Numbered from the stretch's first letter, positions 33,599-46,070 are shown. The stretch: 64,000 bases of DNA from Cryptomeria japonica (GCF_030272615.1 NC_081406.1:399978939-400042938), one strand, 5' to 3'. The notes: generated by a model from the sequence alone, not told the origin. Translations and numbers: made by a program.

Positions 33599-35599
33599 AT
33601 CATGCCGAAATCACTCGAAATGCATAAAATTTAGAATGAATGCAACCTAAACCTAGTCACTGGATTTGGTATGCTTAATTTTCATCATTGAGCATTTTAC
33701 AAACATAGCAAGCAAAATAGAGTTCCTTTCTTTTCATATGCAATATTAATTATCTTGTCCGCAATGACCCTTTTTTCGTTCATATCCTTGGACAGATTAC
33801 GCATGCTTTCCGATTGCATATTAAAGAAATTTCCTCAATAAAGACAAATAAATGACTCCAACCTCCCTGTAGCATACAAATAAGTGGAGTTGAGGTATGT
33901 GTGGAAATTTCACCTTGATGTGAAGGCACTTATCATAGACACCCAGCTGATTAGATGTTTCCAGATCATCAGAATCATTCCTACAAGCATAAAACAAAGA
34001 AAAGTATTATGCCCCCAATCCTTGCTCCTCTTAGTCAAGATAGACTTCCTTGAGTTACTCAGAGGGAATAATAATAAAAAACCAATGTAAAAGAAAGCAT
34101 ACAAAGATAATATCAATCATATCTCAAACAGTGTAGTGATTGTTTTCAGTAGTCTTTTTTATTTTTATTTTGTGACTTTTTGATTTTTAGGATTTTTTTA
34201 AAGACATTTTATGATTTTTTTATGATTTTGTTTAGGACATGTTATGATTTTTAGGAATTTTTCAGCTATGCCCCTAGTATGCAGACCTATATGACATGAT
34301 GGTATGCAAAATGCATGTGGAGACAATGAATTTTTTATATGACCTATGTTAATGCAATATATATGATGAAGATGCATTTCCTATTCGAACAAGGATGACC
34401 GTGTTTGTTTAGCACTTTGTAATACACCAATTAAATTGGTGGTACAAATCATTTCATAGATAAGTAGTCAATCGATGTGTAAGGTCCTTTGGAACATCCA
34501 AATTAACACACTTAGTGACTAGGATTTACAAATGGAGATGTGGAAAAATTCCCATAGATTCTTGAAACTTTGGTCTTCTTTTGCCCATGTGAGTGCAAAT
34601 GAGTTAATTCGTGCTCTTGTGTTCATTAAAGATCCTTAGCATCCTATATGACTAGCTACATGGATTATTCTAACTTCAAAAGCATCCTGAATAGAGCCTC
34701 GCTCCTAGCAAGCTTTTAGAGCTTCAATGAGGTTATAGACTATAATTTCTCAAATATTGCTCCATTGCCAGTAGGAGTTCATAGCCCTGATGGAGTTACT
34801 CACATGTTCCCATAGTCAAGCTTTTTGTCTCACTTGCATGCATGATATTGTAGTTATATATCATTTCTCTTTTGCCTTGAGATGAATATTTGGCATAACA
34901 CTTTTTTTTTTCTTGCCTTGACTTGTAAGTAATGAAAGCTACTTGAGTGTGACAATTACAGTGGCGCTGAAGTAGAATTTTAGATTTTTCTCTATTCATA
35001 TGATCAACTAGGTGTCTAGAATGAATTAGAGATTTTATTAATGTGTTTGAGATATAGAAATTGATAGATTTTGGGTTAACAAGTCTCAAATAGTGAAATC
35101 ACTACCCAACCATAAGTAAAGCTTTGTCATGGGGTAATGTTGAAAATAAATGACCTTAGGACGTCAAAGACTTCATGTCCGAATATCTAAGAAAGGAGAC
35201 AACCCTTTTTTCTCTTGAATGCAAACAAATGATAAACTTGGACAGTTGCCTTGTTTTATTGATGCTGCTATATGCAAATGCAAAATTTTTGTGAATGTGA
35301 TGCATTTAAAAACTATATGCGATGCAATGCTTTGAATAAAATGATATGCAATGCAGAAAGAACATGCTAAACTAACCCAACCCTTAGATATAATATCGTT
35401 TAAGGTACATGTTGTTCATAGGGTTAGGGAGTTTGGTGTAGGTAGTTCATTGGTCCAACATAAAGATGTCTTTCCAAGAAGAACTCAGCTAAGTGTACAT
35501 GTCCAACATCTCCAATGTTGATTTCCTTAGTTTTTGGATTTGGTGATGAAACTAGGGTAAAGTCTTATGCAAAAGATTGGATAAGGGGTATGGAAGGAT
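33599..35599 (-). other. Gy3 3' non-coding region
   Basis: 33825-34140 matches the Gy1 3' region at window start. The remainder (34150-35600) has no reading frame with family motifs on either strand. It includes T-rich runs at 34160-34260 and a poly-T of 10 at about 34902. Confidence 0.6.
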
Positions 35600-36620
35600 A
35601 AAAAAGAGGTGTTGGACAGTGGATCAAATATTAAAAGTTTGGTGCATGAGAGAATGGAAATGTCTACAAGATCACCATGGGCACACATCTTGAGGGATTG
35701 TGGATTGATGGAGGAAAAATGGATCTCAGATTTTGAGATTTGGATGGAGGAACAACCTGGGATTTTGGGACATAAGGATCCAAAATGGATGAAGGAGGTG
35801 ATGGAGAAATATATTTGGAAGGTTTGGATGGAGGAACAACAATCTTGGCTATTGATTTGGATTTTTCTTTAGACTGTTGTGCTTCAAGGAGACGCTTAGG
35901 GATCCACATGGTTTTTTATTTTTCATACTTTTGCAGTTTCTTGGAACGCATTGCTTCTACAAGTGCCTTAGGAACCCATATAGATTTTTATTTTTCTTTC
36001 TTTTGCTCAATGGGCCTTTGTGTCCTTTTGGATGGATGGAAGGTATGCGAAGATGTACGCCTTTATTGATCCTGCACAAGAGATGGAGGAATATAGGGTC
36101 CTAAAATGGATGGAAGAGATGAAGGGGAAGGCATGTATTTGGATTTTGGTTTAATAGGGATACCAACATCTTGAGGAATGTCACTGAGGCCATGACCCTT
36201 AATATTTTCTTTAATATTGAGAGGTTCTTGCTTGTGAAGGTCTACCCCTTTGCGTTTATAAATAATTTAACTTGTAGGATCATGAGAGGGCTTTGTAGGC
36301 ATGACGGATCTGTGAGGTGAACATGGAGGATTATGACAAGGAGATGAAGGTATACTTTGATCTTGACATGGAAGAGGACCATTGGATAGAGTAGGAAGGG
36401 TGTTTGACTCTTCATTTTGAATAGGATCATTTGAAAAGGTGGAAGAGGCATCATGATCTTGCTTAGGAAGGATGATTTTCTCTTGAGATGGAAGGGGATC
36501 ATCTTGGAAGAAATGGAAAGGTATAATGGGAACCTCATGGGATTCTAGGGAGATAGGATGGCCCTTGAGATAACCCTGGAGGATCAACATGAGAAGTTTC
36601 ATCATTAGGTTCATTATTTG
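35600..36620 (-). pseudogene. Gy3 Pro/Ser-rich reading frame with W-x-P-K repeats
   Basis: Minus-strand coding remnant following gag. The first part (36614-36240) is rich in Ser, Pro, Asp, Gln and His (PLPSQEKIILPKQDHDAS, PLPCQDQSIPSSPCHNPPC). The second has repeated blocks of the form W(V/I)PK-x-L-x-EA-x-x-SK (IWVPKALVEAMRSKKLQK near 36000-35930, then MWIPKRLLEAQQSKEKSK at 35909), then PPSKPSKYISPSPPS. Stops and frame changes are present. I do not recognise a function. The position after gag is where Gy1 and Gy4 have a protease and linker, so it may be the linker of a lineage that lost its enzymes. Confidence 0.5.
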
Positions 36621-36641
36621 GGAAATGATACAGACTATTGT

Positions 36642-37290
36642 TTATGTCTTAGGAGATGGATACATCATGTAAGAGATGGAGGCTACATGTGGGTCATTGT
36701 TAGACACAAGTTCATTATTTTGATCATGCTTGGTAATGACATCTGGTTTCTCTTTAGGTGAATTTTTAGGATCTTTGATTTCAATAACACCATCATCAAG
36801 GAGGTCTTGAATTTTATGTTTTAATTCCACACACATTGAAGTATTATGTTTGTTATGTCTATCATATGCACAGTAATTACTCAAAACTTCACATCCCCAT
36901 GTGGTCTTTTTAGGCAATATGATAAGATTGTGCTTAAGAAGCTCTTCCAAAGCTTACTCAATAGATTGCCCCAAAGGTGTAAACTGTCTATCTAGGGGAT
37001 AAATGTATTTTTGTCTTGGTGAAGATATCTTGTGATCTTGTATAAGATTTGGCTTTTGATTTTCAATTACTTTCTGTTCCACCTTATGTAATTTTTTTAG
37101 CATTTCTTGAAATTTGGCATTCTTAATATCATGAAATTTTATCTCAAGAGGTGTCATTGAATATTTTTGTTGGGCTTAAATGTCATATATTTCTCTCTTG
37201 AGATATTGAATTTATTGGGCCAAGGTAGCCATGGGCTTCTTACTCTTGTCAGAATTTTTAGAAGAGCTTCTAGTTTGAATAGGCATTTAC
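36642..37290 (-). pseudogene. Gy3 gag, C-terminal part
   Basis: Pieces 37157-36954 (MTPLEIKFHDIKNAKFQEML) and 36950-36642 (MEELLKHNLIILPKKT, then CAYDRHNKHNTSMCVELKHK, QDLLDDGVI). The last block corresponds to CEYHRNKGYTKNNYMKLKHE in Gy1 gag, a zinc-knuckle-like motif that retains both Cys here but has lost the first His. The capsid core seen in Gy1 (10590-10310) was not found, so gag is internally shortened. One stop at about 36952 separates the pieces. Confidence 0.72.
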
Positions 37291-39402
37291 AACTGACGGG
37301 ACCGAGAGATAGATGTGATGCAAAAGTCAATATCAAATTGAAGCTAGTTGTTCGTTTGACATAGTGATTGAGAGAAGTAACTAAGATTTAGTCTAGTTTC
37401 AGGAAAGATCTATCATGTGTAAGACGTGATCTAAGCAACTTAGTGTGATTTGAGAGAAGTGACTAAGACTCAGTCTAGTTTTAGGAATGATCTATCCTGT
37501 ATAAGACGTGATCAAAGTAGCTTAAGTTTGATAAGTAGTTGATTGAACTAGCTGAAAGATGATCAAAAAAATTGTGCAACACAACGATAGGGGTACACTA
37601 TCAAGATTGTTTATGCTTAGGATTATGATGACCAATTTTATGCTTACTGTAGACTAATTTAGGGCAAGTTTGACTGTTCTGGACTGACAAAATCAGGAAT
37701 TCATATGACAGAGTTTTCAGACCCAGACGACAATTTATAGGTTCTCAAACGACACAGACAATTTCTCATACAAGTTTTTGCCTAAATTCACACGACAGTT
37801 TAATGGCCTCCAGATGACAATCTATTGAGTATGATTTTTATTCGTACGATAGTATGCTAAGGGATAGATGACAAACTGATAGGATCAATGAAGACTCGTA
37901 TGATAATAAGCATGTAGCCAGACGACAATTTAGCAGACTCATACAATAGAGGACTGGACAAAGACAAGATTGTGACACAGACAGAGTTTTGATGACTGAC
38001 ATAAACCAGATTTTGACTAGCACTGAGTTTTCATGATCGACAAAGACTACTTTTTGACTAGGACAATGTTTTGATCACTGAGTTGTTGATGTTTTTGATT
38101 TGTTTTCTGTAGTTTCAGGTATGAAAACACAAAAAACATGCAAGATGTATAATGACTTCAATCACAACACACTAACCCTACGAAAGTTTTCTTAGAGAAG
38201 AAAACCTTTTCTTGCACACTTAGGTACACACCCAATAGCTAATTAGAATATGGTCATTGAGTCTCACACAATGGATTCTCAACATCGTATTAGCTGACTC
38301 CAAACACTAATGGGGGCATGATATGGCAAGTTTCTTAAGAGAGTTACTATCTCTCTTGCACAAAGATTATCCCCCTTTCAGAGGTGAATCAAGTAGCCTC
38401 TATCTTATAGTTCTTAGTCAGGAATTTCATTCGAAATTACCCCTTGAAGTCACGCAAGCATGATTAAGGCCTATAGCCTGACAAGGTACCGAAACAAGTT
38501 GAAGTTGTGTAAACGTGATTGAGACCACGAGGCCCTACAAAATGCCCAATATGAGAGATCTCAAAGAGAAAACTCAAATAATCCCGTCCTCTAAGACTTT
38601 AATCACTAGAGGCCTATTTATTATAGTGAGTTGGAATACTCAGGTCCAGCTGTATGCTCAGGTCCAGTTGTACTCACTTGGGTCATTCTCACAGGGTGAT
38701 CACTTTTACCCACTATGATAGGCCTACTAAAGGTACACAAATCTCAAAACTTAGAAAAAGCTTTGAGGGTCTAGATTTCTAATTGTCTATAAAAGACAAG
38801 AGCATACTCTCCTACCTCGTAGATTTTTCTTCAAACACAAAAGACAAATTTGTTCATTAACCAAATAGGAATTTAAGTGCCTAAAAAATGAACTTTAGAG
38901 AATACACGATATTTGGTCGATTCTTTTAGGCAACCTGCAAGAACAACACATTAGTAGTCATTTTTCTTTTGATTCTTTGACAGGCGTATGCTCGATTGAT
39001 GTATTCTTTGACAAGCGTTCTGTAGAAAACTAGTTAGGCTGTGAAAATCTCAGGCAGATAGAAGACAGACCAGGGTTAGCATCAACGTTAGTAAAATCCA
39101 AATTTCATTCACGAAAAACCATGAAAATTATACTATTTTTGAAACGATAAAACATAAATTCGTACGACAATATATACCTTATCATACGAGTATTCTCACA
39201 GACCCAAACGACAAAACACAAAATCAAATATTTAGAGCAGGAACTCGTACAAGTATCTTCTCTGAACCGAATGACAAAATACATGACTTGACAGAACTTT
39301 GTACGATGAAGGAGGGATTTTCGTATGATCTTTCACAGAGACTGTATGAATGAGACTTGAAAAATAAAGAAATAATTTTGAGGTCGAAGGATTGAATTCC
39401 AA
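37291..39402 (-). other. Gy3 long 5' leader
   Basis: Matches the Gy1 leader over its whole length and contains the same motif clusters (about 37690-37960 and 39140-39350). About 60 bases near 37365-37440 and 37440-37510 are a local direct duplication (GATTGAGAGAAGT / GATTTGAGAGAAGTGACTAAGA, followed by GATCTATC...GTAAGACGTGATC in both). No reading frame was recognised. Confidence 0.7.
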
Positions 39403-39420
39403 GCCCCACGGTGGGCACCA
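39403..39420 (-). promoter_or_regulatory. Gy3 primer binding site
   Basis: TGGTGCCCACCGTGGGGC on the minus strand, four bases from the 5' LTR end at 39425. Gy1 has the decayed equivalent. The cognate tRNA cannot be named with certainty from this alone. Confidence 0.75.
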
Positions 39421-39424
39421 AAAA

Positions 39425-40418
39425 TGTGTGCAAAGTGGATCGTATCTATATTTGGAATACACAACACTTCAATCAAGTCATTAGATGCATGGTTAGTAAA
39501 TCAATCAACAATGAACAATAAACCATCACAAAGTGACCTATTGCCTTCTAGTAGATGCGGGTTTAAGTCTTGCTCTCAGATTTCTATATGTAATTCCAGT
39601 GACTAGACAACACCTAAACGAAGGATTTAATCTATATGAGTACGAATTTGAATAAATGTTAGGCTAACATGATTAAGCTATGAATAAATATTAAGCTAAA
39701 TGATTTAACAAACATGTAATAACTAATATGCAAATATTCTCGATATGAAATCTTAGTGAACCTAGAGAAAAAACAACATAATAACAATATATTCTCCAGG
39801 ATCCTTGATTAGGAGATGAGAGCCTGAATTTATAGAAAATTCAGAAAGAAACCAACGGATGAGATCAAATGTTGATGAGTGGTCAAGATTTTCCAAGAGG
39901 AAGCACAATCCAGGTGAATTGATGTGATTGGCTGCTTTTCTCAGTTTTAAAAGAAATTGAACTAAAATTAAGATAAAATAAAAAAAAACTGATTTATTCT
40001 CTATTTCATTCAATTTTGAGATTTAATTGTTTTAATTGCTTTTCTGACATTTTTTTCAATTTTTAATTTGATTTTCAAGATTATCTCCATTTGATTCGTT
40101 TTTCTCAATTTTTAATTGTTTTTTCCAATTAATTTCCTTTTTTGTGATTTAATGGCAAATTGATTTATTTAATTAAATATACTAGGATGTTTAATAAAAT
40201 AAATCGGATAACTGTTTAAAAATGATTTACTTGAAATGATCAATTAATTAAATATATATTTAATTAATTCAGAGTGATTAATTTTCCATGTGACATTTGA
40301 TGATTTAAGAAATTAATTGTGTGGTCAAGATTAATTTTAATTGCCTTTGGTTAGGACCTTGGTGATTTTGTCGAGGTTAGGGGCCCATGGTTTAGATGAC
40401 CATTTTTAGGGTATTACA
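39425..40418 (-). repeat. Gy3 5' LTR
   Basis: 994 bases, TGTAATACCCT...CACA on the minus strand, full length compared with the Gy1 LTR. TATA element CTATAAATTC at 39826-39835. It abuts AGAAC (40419-40423). Confidence 0.93.
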
Positions 40419-40423
40419 AGAAC

Positions 40424-40695
40424 TAGTCGACAACAATACCTTTGAGTGTTTCAATGAACAACCTTACTGAAATGTCTTCATTTTCAACACCAAGAATCCT
40501 ACATGCAATGTAGAAGGTAGTGATGTGTTCATCTAGATGTTGTTTTCCATCTCCATAGAACTTGGGGAAGTTCTTTTGCGAGCCATCAGGAAGAGCATGT
40601 AGAGGTGGAGTCAGATCCAATGGACCAAAGGCATTCCCCCAGGGACCTTGAGGAGCCGTTTTACATGTCCTTTGTGAAAACTTGACAAATTTCAA
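40424..40695 (-). pseudogene. Gy2 gag, upstream fragment
   Basis: Start at 40695 (MKFVKFSQRTCKTAP), about 70 bases after the primer site. It continues with NFPKFYGDGKQHLDEHITTF, YIACRILGVENEDISVRLFI and ETLKGIVVD, followed by a TAG where the family has Trp, then runs into FYHLVTQ at 32797 past Gy3. FYGDG...H is the usual start of the gypsy gag core. Confidence 0.85.
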
Positions 40696-40766
40696 GAAAA
40701 TAAATTACAATGAATAAGATACTTGTATAATTCAACCAAAAGCATGAGGCCTTTGGATGCATATCG

Positions 40767-40790
40767 TATCCCCAGTAGAATCGCCAAAGC
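40767..40790 (-). promoter_or_regulatory. Gy2 primer binding site
   Basis: The minus strand reads TTTGGCGATTCTACTGGGGA next to the LTR edge, of the type TGGCGA..CTG..GGGGA common in plant gypsy elements. The LTR then ends (plus-strand TGTTGGTTG at 40792). Confidence 0.7.
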
Positions 40791-40791
40791 T

Positions 40792-41458
40792 TGTTGGTTG
40801 AAAATTTTGCAAACTACATAAGTTTACAAAATTCTGGTTTTAGCCATAGTGTGTGAGATTGAATGTCCCCTAATTTTTAAGAGAAGACACCCACTTTAAC
40901 TTACTACTCTACCTTTCTAGAACAAGATACAACTTTTGATTTCTAATCTAAACTTGGGCGTTGCATCATCCTATCATCTTTTCAGAATAAATGTTATTTT
41001 CATCTTTCTTTAGGAAAGAATTTACAATATAGATCAGCAATAATTCTTACAATTTCAATATTACAAATTAACTCAAAATGTATGAATGATCAAAATACAA
41101 ATAAGTAAAGAATCAAAGTTTCTATAAAGGCCCAAAGTCCTTTGTTCCTTCTCTGAGACAGGGAAGAGTGCTTAAGTTCAAAGTCTTAAAATCATTGTTT
41201 TCCTATCAACCTTTCTTCAAATAAATCCTGTAACCCAAAGTGTTAACTAAGAAAATCAAAGTAAAGCACAAAGTCTTTAGCTTGATTCCTTATTAAAACT
41301 TTTGATAATTTTTTCCAAAAATAATGAAAAGGAGCTCAAAGCCTTCAAATCACAATCTTCTTACAAAGATGACAAAACAAAGCACAAAGTCTTTGAAATG
41401 CTATCTTACTATAATTCAACTAATTTTAATCTTGAAAGTGCCAATATGAAGCTCAAAG
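40792..41458 (-). repeat. Gy2 5' LTR, left part
   Basis: Starts TGTTGGTTGAAAATTTTGC after the primer site. It is AT-rich, with many short words such as CAAAGTC(T/C)TT (for example 41270, 41380) recurring. Interrupted at 41458 by Co3; it resumes at 51990. Confidence 0.65.
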
Positions 41459-43001
41459 TGATGAATCAATGATGAATAGTTAGTACCAAACCAATACTGA
41501 GAGGGGGGAGGGGGATGAATCAGTATTGATAAAAACACTTTTCCTTGAACCGGTTTTAACTGAGAACACTACACTTTGATTGGCAAGCAATAACACCAGT
41601 CTAAACCAGATTACTATCAGTTAAGCACGGTGAAAGACATAAACTGGTAACTCAGCTTTCCACACAATCTAACATCTTATTTCCACTTCACCCATATGCA
41701 TACACTAGTAATACTTCAACTAAAATGTAAAGACTTACTGGTTCAACATGCTTTACCACTTAACAAAGAATAACAAAGCATCACATGAAAATCATCACAC
41801 ATAACACACATATTTTTCACGTGGAAACCCAACTGGGAAAAACAACGGTGGGGATGAATACCCACAAGCTGTTCTTTGAACCCTTTTGAAGTCCACTCTG
41901 TTAGGAGCCTGGTCTGGTTAAAGACTTTACAATAGGTTCTATTAGGAATCGATCCTGTTAGAGATCACCCAGTTAAGGGATGGCTAAAATACCTAGTTAA
42001 GGGTTAAACCCTGTTAAAGGTTACCTTGTTAGAGGATTTTTTTGAACTCAATGATTTTGAGTCACCATACTAAAGGATTTATAGCAAGCCGGTTAAAGCT
42101 ACCCTATTAAGGGATTTTCCAACTATTGAAGTGGTTAGGGGTCAACGAGTATTACAATGATTTGGTAACAACACTCAATGCCAATGCAGATCCACTTTAG
42201 TTCCTTCCTTCTGCACTCACACTCTGCAAGTATCTATTCTCTTATCTGGTCTAGCAAGAATCATGTATCTTTGCACTTAGATACACACACAACATTTGCC
42301 AACAACCTCAACATGAAAAACAACATCAAACTTATAGGAAACAGATAGGTCAGTACCATAAACCCTAAACCTTAAACATTTAGGTTAAGCAATTCAGTCA
42401 GTTCAATCCTAACCATTGATCATATTGCATTGATTACAACAGTCTTGAACAGATCTCAAGACATTCTCCATCATTCATTCTTCACCGCTTCTTGGAGGCT
42501 GATAACCCATCACACGTTCTCCAATGTTTACATAGGCACATTCCCGAGGTAGATAGGATCAATCTCCTTCATGCAAGATCCTTCATGCACACAAGGCTAG
42601 CGTGGCAACACAATCTGTTCTTCATTACAATGCTAACACATCACACAATGTCATCGGTTGAATCACATAGGAATAGAACACTTCAACCGAAAACCTTGAA
42701 GCTAAGACTACCAACCGGTAGTCATACCATATGAAACCTTGATACAAAACATTCCATATACCAGTTCACATTCCAACATACCAGTTCACTTGGACAAACA
42801 TACCGCTTCACTTTTTCACATATACCGGTTCACATTTGAACATATCAGTTCACTTGGACAGACATACCGCTTCACTTTTTCATATATACCGGTTCTCTTG
42901 CAAGTGCTTACTTCAATATACCAATTCACTCTTCATCATATTGACATCAATGACAACATATAATATCATCATGTCAACATACTCTGCACATATGCCAAAC
43001 A
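41459..43001 (-). repeat. Co3 3' LTR
   Basis: Pairs with 50444-51984. The G-run is altered to GGGGGGAGGGGG here. It contains a telo-box-like stretch (42357-42376), TATA-like CCTATAAG (42331-42339, minus) and a U3 with a repeat of about 60 bases (two units at 42775-42900) holding GTGAACCGGTAT/GTGAAGCGGTATG words. Confidence 0.94.
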
Positions 43002-43244
43002 ATCTCCCCCTTTGGCATTGATGGCAATATACAGAAATATCTCTGAGCATCACATCTTCTCCCCCAATACTATAGAGATCTTCTCCGCTTCACATCTTCT
43101 CCCCCTTTGACAACACTGCCAAAGTGAAGGCATAAACATCTATGTTCTACTATGCTGCTCCCCCTAAGGAGTAGCATCCTTCAACACAACAATCCTGAGA
43201 AAAATATATCAATGTAAGTCTTGATTGATGTGAAGCAAACACCT
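43002..43244 (-). promoter_or_regulatory. Co3 polypurine tract and 3' untranslated region
   Basis: The tract AAAGGGGGAGATTG touches the LTR (43002-43013). Similar tracts follow at about 43059-43066, 43097-43109 and 43156-43165, as in Co2. Confidence 0.85.
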
Positions 43245-43913
43245 TTAGTTGACCTCTTGAAGGGGCAACACCCCTAATTCACCTCTCAAATAGGTAAAGG
43301 TAGCCTTCGGTAGAGGCTTGGTGAATATGTCTGCTAACTGCTCTGTACTGGAAACATTATCCAGGACAACTTCTTTGTTCTAAACCTTTTCCCTTAAGAA
43401 ATGATATTTAAGCTCAAAGTGCTTGGTTCTAGAATGTAAAACCAGATTCTTAGAGATGTTAATCGCACTTGTGTTGTCACAAAATATACTTACCGGCTCA
43501 AATATAGGAACTTTGAAGCCATTTAATACATGCTTCATCCAAATTATCTAGGTGCAGTTCATAAATGCTGCAACATACTCCGCTTCTCTTGTAGACTGAG
43601 AGATACAACTCTATTTCTTACTCATCCATGAGACTAGTCTTCCACCAAGAAAGAATGCACCACCAGTTGTGCTCTTCTGATCATCCACATTACCAACCCA
43701 GATAGCATCTGTAAACACTTTCAGGTTGAAATCATTACTATATGGATACCATAATCCATAGTCAATAGTTCCCTTCAGATATCTTGGAATCCACTTGACT
43801 ACTACAAAGTGGGATTCTCTTGTGCTTTTCTGGAACCATGCAACAATGCCCACTGCATGTGCAATGTCTAGTCTACTATGTACTACATAGTGCAATTTAC
43901 CAATCATTGATCA
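43245..43913 (-). pseudogene. Co3 RNase H
   Basis: SMIGKLHYVVHSRLDIAHAVG, WIPRYLKGTIDYGLWYPYS, FTDAIWVGNVDDQKSTT, SWMSKK then a stop, continuing REAEYVAAFMNC, IFCDNTSAINISKN, SRTKHFELKYHFLRE, TEQLADIFTKPLP to a stop at 43245. Same length as Co2. It is preceded by an in-frame TGA at 43911-43913, at the same codon as in Co2. Several nonsense codons are present (near 43610, 43549, 43380). Confidence 0.9.
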
Positions 43914-44795
43914 GTATTCCTTCTCATTTACCAACCCTGAGTCATCCTCTTTGGATAATTTACAACTGGTCACCATCGGTGTACCAACTGGTTTGTTGTC
44001 TTCCATGCCAAAGGTCTTCAACACCTCTTTGATATATTTGTAGTGAGTGATAAAGATTCCATCTTTCATTTGTTGAATTTGTAGTCCAATGAAGAACTTA
44101 ATCTCCCTTATAACTAACATCTCAAACTCCTTTTTCATCTCATCTGCAAAATCATGACTCATCTTGTCATCTCCTCCAAAGATTATGTCATCAACAAATA
44201 CCTCACAGATCAGGATCTGATCTCCTTTCAACTTCAGGTAGATATTACTATCCTCACTTGTTCTCTCAAATCCAATCTTCACAAGATGGGAGTGCAAGTG
44301 TTCATACCATGCTCTAGGTGCCTGCTTTAGTCCATACAAGGCCTTATGTATCCTACACACCATGTCACTATCTTCTGATAGGGCAAACCCATCTAGTTGC
44401 TCTATATACACCTCCTCTTCAAGTATTCCATTCAGGAATGTAGACTTTACATCCATTTGACATACTTTGAATCCCTTGAATGCTGCATATGCAAGAAGCA
44501 TATGAACTTTTTCCAATCTGGCTACCAGAGCAAAGGTTTCTCCATAGTCTTCTCCTTCTTCTTGCGCATATCCTTTACACACCAATCTGCCTTTGTTTCT
44601 AACCACTGAGCCATCTTCATTCAGCTTATTTTTCAAAACCCATTTGGTGCCAATGAAATTTTTATACTCTGATCTGGGTACCAAAGACCATGTACCATTA
44701 TTTTCTATCTGGTCAAGTTCCTCTTCCATTGCCTTGATCCAGTCTTTATCTTTATGTGCCTCTCTGAATGTTTTAGGCTTAAATTCAGAGATCAT
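43911..44795 (-). pseudogene. Co3 reverse transcriptase
   Basis: Uninterrupted [122 protein letters not shown] and KPVGTPMVTSCKLSKEDDSG. FVDD keeps both catalytic Asp residues. The first part (about 44549-44795) is the segment that is repeated at 46075 and 47601 in truncated form. It ends NEKEY at the TGA. Confidence 0.93.
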
Positions 44796-46070
44796 GCAAG
44801 AGTTTTCTCTGATCTTTCTTCTTGTAAGAATTCCTACATCCTTGTCTCCTATGATCTATTTTGGATCATGATTCAACTTTACATACCTAGGAATGATCTT
44901 AGTTGTTTCCTCTTGCTTTTCTTCTTCATCCTCATCTCCATCAGTATCAGCATCTACCGGTATAGGAGCATTGTTACTGGTGCTTGGTTGTTTTGCAACC
45001 AGTTCCCAGAAGGTTACTACTGGTTCATCTCCTACATGCTTACTGCTGGTTTCCTCAGATTTCTTAGAGGTTTCATCAACTCTAACATTGATGCTTTCAA
45101 CAATTCTCTGAGTCCTATTGTTGAAACTTTTGAGAGCTTTGCTCTTTGTGGAATACCCTAGGAATATTCCCTCATCACATTTAGCATCAAACTTGCTCTG
45201 ATGTTCACTCCTCTTGATATAACATCTACTACCAAACACTCTGAAGTAGCTTACCATTCGTGTCTTACCGGTCCAATACTCATAAGGTGTTTTATCCTTG
45301 CCCTTTTTGATCAGTACTTGGCTCATTGTGTAGACTGCAGCGCTCACCACTTCTCTCCAAAAGGTGTGAGCAACCTTTCCTTGGATCAACATAGTTCTAG
45401 CTACTTCAACCACAATCCAGTTGTTTCTTTCTGCTAGGCCATTCTGATGTGGAGTCCGGGGGGCATGCCATTCACTTCACATTATTGGTTGAATTCATTG
45501 GAAGTGAATTCTCCTTCTTGATCAATTCTTAAGCACTTAATCCTCTTCCCGCTTTCTTTTTCTACAAGTGCTCTGAAGGCTTTGAACTTTCCAAAAGCTT
45601 CAGATTTATCCTTCAAGAATGTGAACCACATCCTTCTTGATCAATCATCATTAAGAATCATAAAATACCTATCTCCTTGCACACTCCTAGTTTTCATAGG
45701 ACCACACAAATTAGTATGCACAAGATCAAGTAAATTGTCTGCAGTGAAAGGTTTACCTTTGAAGGTTGAGGAAGACATTTTCCTCAGTTGACACTCTCTG
45801 CACAAAGGATTTTCTGGTTTGCTCAGTATAGGCAATCCTCTAACTGCCTTGATCATACTGGCCTTCACAATATTGTCAAAGTTTACATGGCAGAGTCTCC
45901 TATGCCATATCCAACTATCCTCAAACTTAGCCATAAGACATGTACTGACATTAGCATTTAGCTGAAATAGGTTACCTTTGGTCTGCATACCGGTAGCCAT
46001 CAATTCAACATTCTTTCCCTTGATTTTGCACACTCCATTTCTGAATTCCAGAGTGATTCCATTATCTTCA
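44545..46070 (-). repeat. Co3 triplication, unit 1 (RT start, integrase, pre-integrase)
   Basis: Unit of 1526 bases, adjacent to the native RT. Coding order on the minus strand: pre-integrase (46033-45641: NVELMATGMQTKGNLFQL, HRRLCHVNFDNI, LCRECQLRKM), first core Asp changed to Asn (VHTNLCGPM), integrase core end and C-terminal half (45413-44856: VARTMLIQGKVAHTFWRE, KTPYEYWTGK, GSRCYIKRSEHQ), then the RT start. A frame change near 45460 corresponds to a 16-base deletion relative to Co2. Confidence 0.93.

Larger units (their letters stand above)
32803..40418 (-). mobile_element. Gy3: non-autonomous gypsy relative of Gy1
   Basis: Bounded by AGAAC at 32798-32802 and 40419-40423. On the minus strand: 5' LTR 40418-39425, primer site, a long leader (39400-37290), gag remnant (37290-36640), a Pro/Ser-rich decayed coding stretch (36620-35600), a non-coding 3' region and a truncated 3' LTR (33598-32803). 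LTR, leader and 3' region match Gy1, so both are one family. No protease, RT, RNase H or integrase motif is visible in any frame. It would have depended on enzymes from a Gy1-type partner (inference). Confidence 0.88.

Noticed and set aside
35609-36104. Plus-strand genes at 35609-36104
   Set aside because: They are the complement of the Pro/Ser and W-x-P-K frame on the minus strand; the plus-strand versions have no recognisable features.
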